Assembly (NCBI GenBank): GCA_963811905.1
Contig: CAWETK010000011.1
Span: 1-64,000 of the forward strand
Origin: DATFVA01 sp963811905
GTDB lineage: Bacteria; Bacteroidota; Ignavibacteria; Ignavibacteriales; Ignavibacteriaceae
DNA: 64,000 nucleotides
Direction: 5' to 3'
Made by a program: the position numbers and the translations under genes. The notes under the pieces were generated by a model, which ran no database searches, was not told the DNA's origin, and saw nothing but the letters and a program-made list of their open reading frames with translations. Shown one piece after another: positions 44,476 through 53,486 of the stretch (position 1 is its first letter; every line of letters begins with the position of its first letter).

Positions 44476-47400
44476 ATGAAAAGAATTATTATTCTGTCAA
44501 TTATAGGTTTTATAATAAGCCTTAACTTAGAGCTATTCGGTCAACTTAACTGGGGACCTGAAAACACATCCTATCGAAGGGACATATACAAATCCGGAAC
44601 CAATGCAGCTTCAAGTCACGGTCTGGCAAGTTCAGATGCTGTCTTATCTGTGGGAAAAGAAAGTCTAACATATTGGGACAGAGCTGTGTATCAATGGGAC
44701 ATTTCATCTATTCCCGATGGCTCTGATATCCTGTATATAAATTTATATTTTCAATACTCAAAAAGCAGTACGACTGACGAATTATCCGCGGATCTATTTA
44801 ACATAACCTATGATATAATAGGAAATGTTCACTTCGAAGAAATTTATAATCAGATGGACAACACAACATACCGTATGGTTCAGCAGTACCTTGGTTCAAA
44901 TAATGAATTCAATTATGAGTCTAATATTTCGACAGCAAACTTTAACCAGGCAATTAAGAACTCTCTTTTAAACGACAAATTTGTACTGGGTATAAAATGG
45001 TTTAATGATCATTCTCCCTCAGTAAACTATAGATTATGGAACATTTCAACCCCTTCAATGGTTTTGGAAATTCAATACGACCCCCCGAATAACTCTGTTT
45101 TAGTTGATCAGAAATTATCTAATAATTCGAGAGTTGACTCAGTTGGTTTGTGGAACGCTTTGGAGAATAAGTTTGAAAATTTTCTTGTTCCTCAAACTTT
45201 CTCCTGGGATGTTACCTCAGGTCACACATTACGTGGTTCACAAAAATTGTTGAGTAATCAGAAGTATCACAATTGGGAACAAAATTCTCAACCCATTAAT
45301 GATGTTACAAATCATAAAACTATGCCTATTTATTCATATACGAATAGTTTGACTTCTCGTTTTAATCCAAGTAACTCAGGGATTACAATCAAAAATTCTC
45401 TCGAAGGGACTTCAGTAAGCGGCGGTGATATCATATTTGCAGATCCCTGGTATATTGATTTTGAAGATCCCGATTTTGCCGACAGTGTTAGGAACCGGGG
45501 AATGAATGCTGCTTATGCAAGAGAACGGCAATCATTACCCTTTACCCCGGATTATTCGACAGTATTTTCAAATGGATCAGATCCTTCCCACGCATACCAG
45601 GGAGTATTCTTGAACCAGGGATATCCCAACTGGACTCCACCTTATTATTCCGTCCATGCCTTAGTAGATCAGATTATACCTATGGGTGTAAAATATGGTG
45701 ATCGAAAATTTTATTTCCACAAATGGGATGGATTAGATGTTGATCTTAGTTCTTCTACTTATCAATATACAGGAGTAGTTTTCAAAACAAACAATGCCGA
45801 AGTTAATGCCGTATTAAAAGGACATCTGCTCTCAGGTGCCCAATTAGGCACCAACGGTCAGTGCCACCTGGTAAGAGATAATGAAGGTTATTATAATATG
45901 TTCTATGTCTCGATGGATAAACTTTGGTATACCCGCAGCCTTACAACTACAATGAATGGTGCCTGGGATGATGAGCTTTCTCTTTTCGAAGAAGATGCAA
46001 AAAGTGTATCAATTGATATAGATGGCGATTTAATAAATATAGTATTTGAAGGCAAATCAGGAAGTAATTATAAAATATTCCGGGCGTCTTTAGATGTTAG
46101 CACCTGGGAAATCGTGTGGCCGGAAGGATTAGCTGATATATCTTCTTCTTATTATGGGAATGCTTATCCGGTTGTAGCTGCAAGCGAGAATCAGAGATTT
46201 TATGTATACAGGAAATCTTCATCCGGCGGATTGTATTATATACGTCAATATTATGACGGAATTTGGCACACCTCCTCAGAGACCACTGTTCCCAATACCG
46301 GTTTTACTTCCTTAAACCCTGCAGCTTGTATGGGCAAACTGGGAACCTTTTATGATGCCGTGCATCTTGTATATCAGGACTTAAATCTAAATACTTATAT
46401 AAGATATACTCATTGGAGTACTGGTACATTTAGTACCCCCGTTACTATCTCTGAATTCAGCGGCTACAGCATTAATACTAATCCATCTATCAGCCCTGTT
46501 AAAAAAGATAAAGGCAATGGCCTTTTCAGATATGATCCGATTGTGAGCTGGCTGGGCAGGAATAGTGGCACGCTTGGCAAAACAGATGGTACTTCAATAC
46601 CGACCCCGAGGCTCATTGCCAGGGCGTGCATTGATTGGGAACATAATTCCTGGGGAGAAACTCGTGCCTATGGAGAAGAAGTTAATGCCACCCAGAATGC
46701 TTCAGTAGATGATTCCTTTAACCAGTGTGTGATTACCTGGGGTCAAAAAGGCGGGACTGAATCCAGATGGGTAACTAGAATTAATGATGTTTATTCTGTT
46801 TCTTATTGCCTTACTCCTGCCGGATACAATACCAACATCAGTAATGGTCCCAGTCTTTCGGATTTAAAAGCCTTTAGTTTTGATATAGAATCGGCTCCAT
46901 ATATAATAAATCCAAGCGGGACGGGATTCAATGGTGTCCCAGATTGCGGAGGCGAGACAAAGGCTGTCACTACTTATCCGTTCACCTACTCCAGAGCTGG
47001 TGTGATTCTAAAAAATGGAATTGAGTTCGCATTTCATACAGGTGATATTGTTGTAGCTGATAGTGCTGTGAAGTTTATTAACATTCCCGATACAAATTTG
47101 TACCTCAGTGCGCAGCAGTTGAATCAGGTGTTAAAAACAGAAGATTTCTCTCTCAACTCGAATTCTTCTTTGATATTTAGTAATTATTATTACGTATTAA
47201 ACAAGGATTATGCTGACTCACTTAACAGTGATGAAACAATCGGCTTCAGAGTCGAATTAGTGAATAGTTCTTCCGGTGAGGTAGTAGGAACCTTCGATAA
47301 TGTACTTTATAATAAAACAAACCTTAACGATTATGAGAATAAAAGTTATCAAATCGATTGTTCGGGTATAACAGAAGGTGATTACTTCTTTAGGCTGGTA

Positions 47401-47775
47401 ACTTCGGTTACAGGTGAAGCGGAATTTAATCTGTTAAACTCAGTAAATGATGCAAGTACCGTTGCAAAAAGGACTTCTGATAAGGTTTCGTACACGGGGA
47501 ATACTATACCGGTAACCTATGACCTTTCCCAGAATTACCCCAATCCCTTCAACCCTGCGACTACAATAAACTATCAACTACCTAATGCTGGATTTGTGAC
47601 ACTTAAGATATACGATATACTCGGGAAAGAAGTTGCTTCGCTGGTAAATGAGCAAAAGAACCAGGGACGTTATTCTGTTAACTTCGATGCTTCTCGGCTG
47701 GCAAGCGGAGTTTACATTTACCAGATTCGTGTCAATGATTATGTGAGTTCGAAGAAGATGCTATTTCTCAAGTGA
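44476..47775 (+). CDS. Large secreted protein with T9SS type A sorting domain
   Basis: A 1099-residue secreted protein. Residues 1-22 are a signal peptide (IIILSIIGFIISLNLELFG). The first 200 residues (RAVYQWDISSIPDGSDI, LFNITYD, LGIKWFNDHSPSVNYRLW) look like a beta-sandwich, close in style to carbohydrate-binding DNRLRE-type modules. The middle (about 440-780) has repeated SVSIDIDGDLINIVFEG and NAYPVVAASENQRFYVYRK segments that suggest a sialidase-like or BNR-type propeller. The last 88 residues are the type IX sorting domain with LSQNYPNPFNPATT and the terminal KKMLFLK. No catalytic residues were recognised. AAAGGAAAA precedes the ATG. Possibly an adhesin or glycan-binding surface protein. 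Confidence 0.85.
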   Translation: MKRIIILSIIGFIISLNLELFGQLNWGPENTSYRRDIYKSGTNAASSHGLASSDAVLSVGKESLTYWDRAVYQWDISSIPDGSDILYINLYFQYSKSSTTDELSADLFNITYDIIGNVHFEEIYNQMDNTTYRMVQQYLGSNNEFNYESNISTANFNQAIKNSLLNDKFVLGIKWFNDHSPSVNYRLWNISTPSMVLEIQYDPPNNSVLVDQKLSNNSRVDSVGLWNALENKFENFLVPQTFSWDVTSGHTLRGSQKLLSNQKYHNWEQNSQPINDVTNHKTMPIYSYTNSLTSRFNPSNSGITIKNSLEGTSVSGGDIIFADPWYIDFEDPDFADSVRNRGMNAAYARERQSLPFTPDYSTVFSNGSDPSHAYQGVFLNQGYPNWTPPYYSVHALVDQIIPMGVKYGDRKFYFHKWDGLDVDLSSSTYQYTGVVFKTNNAEVNAVLKGHLLSGAQLGTNGQCHLVRDNEGYYNMFYVSMDKLWYTRSLTTTMNGAWDDELSLFEEDAKSVSIDIDGDLINIVFEGKSGSNYKIFRASLDVSTWEIVWPEGLADISSSYYGNAYPVVAASENQRFYVYRKSSSGGLYYIRQYYDGIWHTSSETTVPNTGFTSLNPAACMGKLGTFYDAVHLVYQDLNLNTYIRYTHWSTGTFSTPVTISEFSGYSINTNPSISPVKKDKGNGLFRYDPIVSWLGRNSGTLGKTDGTSIPTPRLIARACIDWEHNSWGETRAYGEEVNATQNASVDDSFNQCVITWGQKGGTESRWVTRINDVYSVSYCLTPAGYNTNISNGPSLSDLKAFSFDIESAPYIINPSGTGFNGVPDCGGETKAVTTYPFTYSRAGVILKNGIEFAFHTGDIVVADSAVKFINIPDTNLYLSAQQLNQVLKTEDFSLNSNSSLIFSNYYYVLNKDYADSLNSDETIGFRVELVNSSSGEVVGTFDNVLYNKTNLNDYENKSYQIDCSGITEGDYFFRLVTSVTGEAEFNLLNSVNDASTVAKRTSDKVSYTGNTIPVTYDLSQNYPNPFNPATTINYQLPNAGFVTLKIYDILGKEVASLVNEQKNQGRYSVNFDASRLASGVYIYQIRVNDYVSSKKMLFLK

Positions 47776-47778
47776 TTT

Positions 47779-47810
47779 AAGGGAGCGAAAGCTCCCTTTA
47801 TTATTGTTTT
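47779..47810 (+). terminator. Terminator of the T9SS cargo gene
   Basis: The stem AAGGGAGC / GCTCCCTT with a stable GAAA tetraloop lies three bases after the stop codon, followed by TTATTATTGTTTT. Good intrinsic terminator on the plus strand. Confidence 0.82.
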
Positions 47811-48130
47811 CCTGGTCAAAAAGATTCGTCAGGATGGGACTTCACGAGCGGCAAATTTAAAATAATTCAATCCGTTGAATTTTTCTAATTGTAACTTCAA
47901 CAAAATCTCTTTTATTTTCTAATCTTCCCATCGCCGAGAAGGTAGAAATTGGTTTAGGGAGGATGGAGGATTCATTGGATGATTAGTGATTGATCGGATG
48001 ATTAATTATGGAGGATAAGTGAGATTTTGGAACTCACAGGAATCCGCAATGACTATACGGAATAATTGGTTAAATTAGAAATGAAAATAATTATGAATAA
48101 AAAAATTACATTTCAGGGGTGAACAAATAT
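47811..48130. other. Gene-free stretch before the restriction-modification pair
   Basis: About 320 bases. The second half has purine-rich low-complexity DNA (GGGAGGATGGAGGATTC, then GGATGATTA at two places near 47980-48005), similar in style to the intergenic repeats at 29.5 and 53.2 kb. A 13-codon frame (ATG at 48081 to TGA at 48122) ends nine bases before the methyltransferase ATG and could be a leader, but nothing else supports it. Confidence 0.4.
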
Positions 48131-49180
48131 ATGATAACATTCGCATTGATTGATGATCTCCAGGATTTATTGAAGAATGATGACCTGACTTCTGTAAAGG
48201 GACAGGTACAGAAAATCATTTCAGATATAAACCTTTTCGATAATGAATTGGTAATTCAATCTAATGGTGATGCGGATAAAATCTCCAAACCCTACCTTAT
48301 AAAAGAGCTCAGCCAGATATTTGAAACTCATACTATCGAGAGGACGCATTATTACATCAGGAGACTTATAAAGAGCCTGTCGCAGAGAAAAGAAGGGAAA
48401 ATTAATGATATAAATCTGAACCGTTGGAAGGAATATGATGACCTTCTGACCGACAGTCTCTGGATACTTGATAAAAGAGACAGAACCGGTGCGCATACCG
48501 CAGGCTACTGGGGTAATTTTATTCCGCAGATCCCAAACCAGTTTTTACGAAGGTATACCAAAAAAGGGGAATGGGTACTTGATCCTTTCCTCGGAAGCGG
48601 AACTACATTAATAGAATGCAGAAGACTCGGAAGGAATGGAATAGGCGTTGAACTTCAGCCGGAGGTAGTTGAGCTGGCAAAGGATATACTGAGCCGGGAA
48701 AAAAATCCGTATAAAATAAAAACTGAGATTATAAACAGGGATAGTACTGAATTCAAATTCAAAACAGAAATTAAGAAGCACAAATGTGAGTCGGTCCAGT
48801 TTTTAATAATGCATCCGCCTTACTGGGATATTATTAAATTCAGTGAAAGAAAAAACGACCTTTCGAATGCAGAATCGGTAGATGAGTTTTTAAAGATGTT
48901 CGGAAAGATAATTGACGGCACTTACCCTGTACTGGATAGCGGCAGGTTTGCCGCCGTAATAATAGGAGATAAATATTGTTCCGGCGAATGGATACCGCTC
49001 GGTTTTTATACGATGCAGGAAATGATTAAACGCGGATACAAATTAAAATCTACAATAATTAAAAATTATGACAAGACAACTGCAAAAAGAAACCAGAAGG
49101 AGCTGTGGCGTTACCGTGCACTGGCAGGAGGATTTTATATCTTCAAGCATGAATACATTTTTCTATTCCAGAAGCAGTAA
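48131..49180 (+). CDS. Site-specific DNA methyltransferase (N4-cytosine/N6-adenine type)
   Basis: About 349 residues. After a 110-residue N-terminal region of unknown role, the protein has GYWGNFIPQIPNQFL (motif X-like), the S-adenosylmethionine loop LDPFLGSGTTLIECRRLGRNGIGVEL (motif I, near 150-174) and the catalytic motif IV as HPPYWD near 228 in place of DPPY. Motif order X-I-IV fits beta-class amino-methyltransferases. ATG 48131 is preferred over GTG 48119 because AGGGGTG lies at suitable spacing before it. The next gene, 41 bases downstream, looks like a PD-(D/E)XK nuclease, so this is probably the protective enzyme of a restriction-modification pair. Adenine versus cytosine specificity is undetermined. 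Confidence 0.85.
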   Translation: MITFALIDDLQDLLKNDDLTSVKGQVQKIISDINLFDNELVIQSNGDADKISKPYLIKELSQIFETHTIERTHYYIRRLIKSLSQRKEGKINDINLNRWKEYDDLLTDSLWILDKRDRTGAHTAGYWGNFIPQIPNQFLRRYTKKGEWVLDPFLGSGTTLIECRRLGRNGIGVELQPEVVELAKDILSREKNPYKIKTEIINRDSTEFKFKTEIKKHKCESVQFLIMHPPYWDIIKFSERKNDLSNAESVDEFLKMFGKIIDGTYPVLDSGRFAAVIIGDKYCSGEWIPLGFYTMQEMIKRGYKLKSTIIKNYDKTTAKRNQKELWRYRALAGGFYIFKHEYIFLFQKQ

Positions 49181-49221
49181 AGCACTCCGGTTTCCCCTGA
49201 TGATCCGCCAACAGGGTTTAT

Positions 49222-49872
49222 ATGAATATTGAGCTCCCGGTAATTGAATCAGAGCTGAAGAAAAGACTTAAGTATCCCTATAAATGGGGAAGAAAACAGA
49301 ACGACCGTTACGATAAACTCACAAATTTTGTCTACAGCGAACCCGTCTTTGAAAATGTTTTAGCTGAAATAAAAAAAAGATTCAGCAGCGATCGTGAAAA
49401 TGAAAATATTTCAAACTATGCCTTAAACAGGTGGTATAACTTCTGGTCGGCGTATGCAGTTGAGAAGATTTTCTGCGCAATGCCGAATGTTACTCCGGCA
49501 ATCGATGAAAAAGACCGGCTGGTCGATTTCACTATACAGGGTGCAAAATTCGATCATAAGACATCCGTATTCCCAAAGAATTTCCCTTATCCTATAGATG
49601 AAGCAATTAAGAAAACGGATGTACTTATAAAGTGGCTTTACAAGAATCAATCGCAGCAGCAGAGGAAACATTTAAAGAACAGGCTGATTATCGTTCTTTA
49701 TTCAGATGACGGAGATCACTGGAAACTAAAAGCTGAGATCACCTGGCTGAAAGCTGTAATTGAAAGGTATATGCTCGGTTTTAATCCTCATTATCTTCTT
49801 AAATTCTCTTTTGAACCGGGAGTGACTATAATCTCGGATGTTATCTGGGCAATCCATAATACCCATTCCTGA
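49222..49872 (+). CDS. Putative restriction endonuclease partner (PD-(D/E)XK-like)
   Basis: A 216-residue protein without a family I can name. A nuclease-like core is visible: Glu81 in a helix (AYAVEKIF), then RLVDFTIQGAKFDHKTSVFP at 99-118, giving Asp102 and Asp111-His-Lys113, which fits the PD-(D/E)XK pattern of an acidic residue on one strand and (D/E)XK on the next. LKNRLIIVLYSDDGDHW near 150 would be a further core strand. It follows the DNA methyltransferase by 41 bases in the same direction, the classic layout of a type II system. The function is inferred from motif and context, not from homology. Confidence 0.6.
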   Translation: MNIELPVIESELKKRLKYPYKWGRKQNDRYDKLTNFVYSEPVFENVLAEIKKRFSSDRENENISNYALNRWYNFWSAYAVEKIFCAMPNVTPAIDEKDRLVDFTIQGAKFDHKTSVFPKNFPYPIDEAIKKTDVLIKWLYKNQSQQQRKHLKNRLIIVLYSDDGDHWKLKAEITWLKAVIERYMLGFNPHYLLKFSFEPGVTIISDVIWAIHNTHS

Positions 49873-49964
49873 TATCTGATTCCTTAAATATCCCAAATCT
49901 TTATCATTCGGTAACATTAATTAAAATGGTATATTAATTCATCCATTCTAAGACAGGAAATCAA

Positions 49965-51806
49965 GTGAGTGAAAATTTAATAGTTAATTTATCGGCAATT
50001 ATTGTATCAGGCATACTTGCTCAATGGATTGCATGGAAATTCAGGTTTCCTTCAATACTGCTGCTATTGATTTTTGGCTTCATAGCCGGACCTGTAACAG
50101 GATTCATCCATCCCGATTCATTTTTCGGTGCGCTTCTGTTTCCTTTTGTTTCGATTTCTGTGGCCATAATACTCTTCGAGGGAGGACTTAATTTAAAGTT
50201 TTCCGAGCTAAAGGTCGGAGGATTGGTGGTCAGGAACCTTGTTACAACCGGAATAATGGTAACCTGGATACTGACAACCTTCGGGGCTTATTTTATCCTC
50301 GATTTCTCTCTTCCTCTGTCTGTATTATTCGGAGCTATACTTGTGGTTACGGGTCCTACTGTAATACTCCCGATCCTGCGTCATGTAAAACCGAAGGGAC
50401 AGATAAACCCGATACTAAAATGGGAAGGGATAGTAAACGATCCTATAGGAGCATTGATGGCAATCCTTGTTTTTGAAGCCGTATTTGCACCGGGAGTAAC
50501 AGAAGCAACATTACAGGTAGGATTTGCTATCTTAAAATCAGTCGTTATCAGCAGCTCAATTGGACTCCTTGGCGGATACTTAATTGCTCTTCTCATTAAG
50601 AAAGATCTTATACCTGATTTTCTGCAGAACCCTGCCAGTCTTACAATGGTTGTTCTGATTTTCACATCTTCTAATCTGATCCAGGAAGAGAGCGGCTTAT
50701 TTGCAGTAACAATAATGGGTGTTTATTTAGCAAACCAGAAAAAGATAAATGTAAAACATATTATAGAGTTTAAAGAAAATTTAAGAACACTTTTAATCTC
50801 AGTTTTATTCATAGTACTTGCAGCCAGGCTGAATCCCGCGGACCTGAAAGAATTAAATATAAGCAGCTTTATTTTTGTATTGGTCTTGATTCTGTTAATA
50901 CGCCCAGCTTCTGTGTTTATTTCTTCTATTGGCACAAAAATCAGCTGGAAGGAGAAATTGTTTCTTTCAATGATGGCGCCGCGCGGAATTGTTGCGGCTG
51001 CCGTTGCTTCCGTATTTTCTATCGAGCTAATAAACCTCGGGATTAACGAAGGATCAAGGCTTGTACCCGAAATGTTTCTTGTTATTGTAGCCACAATTAC
51101 TATCTATGGACTCAGTGCTGTACCCCTTGCTAACTGGCTGGGACTATCAAATCTCAATCCCCAGGGATGTCTTATTCTCGGAGCTCATTCATTTGCAAGA
51201 GAAATAGCATCAGTTTTAAAAGACAATGGTTACAGGGTGCTTCTTGTTGATACAAACAGGCACAATATTTCCGAGGCAAGGATGGAAGGCTTCGAAGCTC
51301 ACCAGGGAAGTGCAAATTCGAAAAGTTTTTATGATGAAACTGAATTGGCCGGGATAGGAAAACTGCTGGCGCTTACACCGAATGCCGAAGTAAATTCGCT
51401 GGCAGCATTACACCTTTCCAGGATATTCGGGGGTAATAATGTTTACCAGTTAACGGTGGAGGAAAGAGAAGAAGAACAGGGTAAAGCAGTGTCGGAGGAA
51501 CTAAGAGGAAAAATTCTTTTCGGAACGAATTATTCTTATTATTATCTTTTGAGAAGGTTTAATCAGAATTCAAAAATAAAATCCACACCAATTACGGAAG
51601 AATATAATTATGAAAAATTCCTTGGTGAAAACGGCGGGGATGAAGTCGTTCCGATGTTCCTGGTCGGTAAAGATAAAAATCTCATTGTTTATACTTCGGA
51701 AAGCAAGCCCGAGCCTAAGCCGGGACAGACATTGATAAGCCTTGTTCCTAAAGATAGTCCCGTTGAAAAAAGAAAAGAAGCAGAATTGCTGGAAAGGAAA
51801 GAATGA
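49965..51806 (+). CDS. CPA1-type cation:proton antiporter with C-terminal RCK/TrkA-N domain
   Basis: A 613-residue inner-membrane antiporter. The first about 390 residues hold some 12 membrane helices with ILFEGGLNLKFSELK near 68, GPTVILPILRHV near 128 and the ion-site EGIVNDPIGALMAI near 148-161, whose Asn-Asp pair marks the CPA1 (NhaP-like) branch. The soluble C-terminal part from about residue 400 starts with GCLILGAHSFAREIASVLKDNGYRVLLVDTN, an RCK-N Rossmann fold that may sense nucleotide or redox state. Likely exchanges Na+ or K+ for H+. Start is GTG at 49965 with AGGAAA upstream. It overlaps the beta-CASP gene by four bases (ATGA). Confidence 0.9.
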   Translation: MSENLIVNLSAIIVSGILAQWIAWKFRFPSILLLLIFGFIAGPVTGFIHPDSFFGALLFPFVSISVAIILFEGGLNLKFSELKVGGLVVRNLVTTGIMVTWILTTFGAYFILDFSLPLSVLFGAILVVTGPTVILPILRHVKPKGQINPILKWEGIVNDPIGALMAILVFEAVFAPGVTEATLQVGFAILKSVVISSSIGLLGGYLIALLIKKDLIPDFLQNPASLTMVVLIFTSSNLIQEESGLFAVTIMGVYLANQKKINVKHIIEFKENLRTLLISVLFIVLAARLNPADLKELNISSFIFVLVLILLIRPASVFISSIGTKISWKEKLFLSMMAPRGIVAAAVASVFSIELINLGINEGSRLVPEMFLVIVATITIYGLSAVPLANWLGLSNLNPQGCLILGAHSFAREIASVLKDNGYRVLLVDTNRHNISEARMEGFEAHQGSANSKSFYDETELAGIGKLLALTPNAEVNSLAALHLSRIFGGNNVYQLTVEEREEEQGKAVSEELRGKILFGTNYSYYYLLRRFNQNSKIKSTPITEEYNYEKFLGENGGDEVVPMFLVGKDKNLIVYTSESKPEPKPGQTLISLVPKDSPVEKRKEAELLERKE

Positions 51807-53170
51807 TAAGATTTATTCCGCTGGGGGGAGCCGGTGAAATAGGGGCAAACTGCTATTACCTGAATATAGCCGGCACTGGGATAATAATTGACTGCGGAAT
51901 GCACCCTCAGAAAACAGGAAAAGAAGCTCTGCCCGACCTCAGGTTAATAGACCAGCGGGATGTTGATTACGTATTAATTTCACATGCTCACCAGGATCAT
52001 TTAAGCGGACTGCCTTTCCTTGTGCAGCACCATCCGTATATTCGAATAATTACCACACCTCAGACGAGAGCACTTGCGGAATTAACTCTTCACGATGCAG
52101 TATCAATTTTATCCCGGCAGGTTTCTGAGGATGAACTGAAAATTTATTCGCACCAGGAAATCGATCTTCTCATTCAATCCATTGAATACAGGGCCATTGG
52201 TGAGGAGTTTGAAATAAAAGGGTACAATCACAATGATGCTGAATCCATAAAGGTTACTTTTCATGATGCGGGACATATTCTCGGTTCAGCTTCCATATTA
52301 ATTGAACACAGGGGATATAAAATTTTCTATTCGGGAGATATAAACCTGAAATCACAATCGTGGATGCAGGGTGCTGTATTGCCCAAAATAAAAACCGGAA
52401 CACTTCTTTTGGAAACAACCTACGGAGCGACTGATTCATCCATTATTAACAGCTGGGCAAAAGAATCGGATAGGTTAGCTGTTGAAGCAAATAAGATAAT
52501 CAACCAGGGAGGTTCTGTACTGATCCCCGTTTTTTCTCTCGGCAAAATGCAGGAGATGCTGAAAACAATCTGGCAGCTGATGGAGAAAGGGAGAATTGCA
52601 AAGACAGATATTTATACAGGAGGGATTTCGAGGAAGATCAGCCGGGCGTATGATTACAACCGGTTTGTTGTAAATCCTGGTGACACTGAGTTTGAATTGA
52701 ATGAAGTGCCGCAGAAAGATTTATATGAAGTTGAAGACCCGGGAGTATTTTTTAAGCACCCCTGCATTGTTCTTGCATCCAGCGGCATGATGGTTGAAGG
52801 AACCGCCTCGTACAGACTTGCACAAAGGTGGCTTAAACAGGACAAATCGGCAATCTTCACCGTCGGTTATATGGAAAAAGAAACCCCTGGTTTTGCAGTA
52901 TCTGCTGCAGAAAGGGGAATGAAAATCAGGTTATCAAAACTGAGTGAAGAGTCGGAAGTAAAATGCACAATTAAACGTTTCAGGTTTTCGGCACATTCTT
53001 TAAGAGAAGACCTGCTGAAAGTTGTGGAAAAGCTGAATCCTGAAAATGTAATTCTGATTCATGGAGATCCGCCTGCAATAGACTGGGTAGGGGCTTCAAT
53101 TTTGAAAAGAGATAAAAAGCGAAAAGTATACGCCGCAGAACCGGGAAAAGAAATCGTGCTGAATGATTAA
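51803..53170 (+). CDS. MBL-fold beta-CASP ribonuclease-like protein
   Basis: A 455-residue metallo-beta-lactamase/beta-CASP protein of the CPSF73/YSH1-like branch. Metal-site motifs: HAHQDH near 60 (motif 2), HDAGHILGSAS near 155 (motif 3) and FYSGDI near 174 (motif 4). The beta-CASP segments are LETTYGATDSS near 196 and the late FSAHSLREDL near 396 and LIHGD near 421. Such proteins act as RNA endo- or 5'-3' exonucleases. Coupling with an antiporter gene (four-base overlap) is unexplained. The RNA target is unknown. Confidence 0.9.
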   Translation: MIRFIPLGGAGEIGANCYYLNIAGTGIIIDCGMHPQKTGKEALPDLRLIDQRDVDYVLISHAHQDHLSGLPFLVQHHPYIRIITTPQTRALAELTLHDAVSILSRQVSEDELKIYSHQEIDLLIQSIEYRAIGEEFEIKGYNHNDAESIKVTFHDAGHILGSASILIEHRGYKIFYSGDINLKSQSWMQGAVLPKIKTGTLLLETTYGATDSSIINSWAKESDRLAVEANKIINQGGSVLIPVFSLGKMQEMLKTIWQLMEKGRIAKTDIYTGGISRKISRAYDYNRFVVNPGDTEFELNEVPQKDLYEVEDPGVFFKHPCIVLASSGMMVEGTASYRLAQRWLKQDKSAIFTVGYMEKETPGFAVSAAERGMKIRLSKLSEESEVKCTIKRFRFSAHSLREDLLKVVEKLNPENVILIHGDPPAIDWVGASILKRDKKRKVYAAEPGKEIVLND

Positions 53171-53486
53171 ATGGGATTTAGCCGCTCAACAAATTAACCG
53201 TCAAATCCAATCCAATTTCTCCCAATCGTCCCAATCTGGGATTATTTAATCCTCCAATCAATTTACAAAATCCGTCTAATTCTCCAATTCTCCCAATTAA
53301 TCCGCCCAATTCGTACAATCCGCAAAATTCCCCAATTCCAATATTTGATTCTCTCTCCCGCAGGCTATAAGTTTCAGTTTTCAATTTTATAGAGTTTTGA
53401 ATGATTTTATTAAAGGGGACTCAAAAAACCACGGATTTTATGAATAATTTACACACTCCCGGTTCAGATTCTTCTGAGGACCGGAA
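53171..53486. repeat. CCAAT-rich low-complexity intergenic stretch
   Basis: From about 53195 to 53345 the plus strand repeats CCAATY and AATCC at irregular 8-13 base intervals; the minus strand reads as GAATTGG/GGATT repeats. One minus-strand 15-mer, GAATTGGGCGGATTA, differs by one base from GAATTAGGCGGATTA near 29550 on the plus strand. A frame across it yields a glycine/isoleucine repeat peptide that does not look real. No gene is supported; the arcC promoter must lie towards 53400-53486. Confidence 0.6.

Noticed and set aside
48119..48130. GTG start for the methyltransferase four codons earlier
   Set aside because: AGGGGTG overlaps this GTG and is better placed as the ribosome binding site for the ATG at 48131; the choice remains tentative.
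53178..53384. Minus-strand frame of 68 codons rich in Gly, Ile and Leu
   Set aside because: It only reflects the low-complexity ATTGG repeats and has no start signal or domain pattern.
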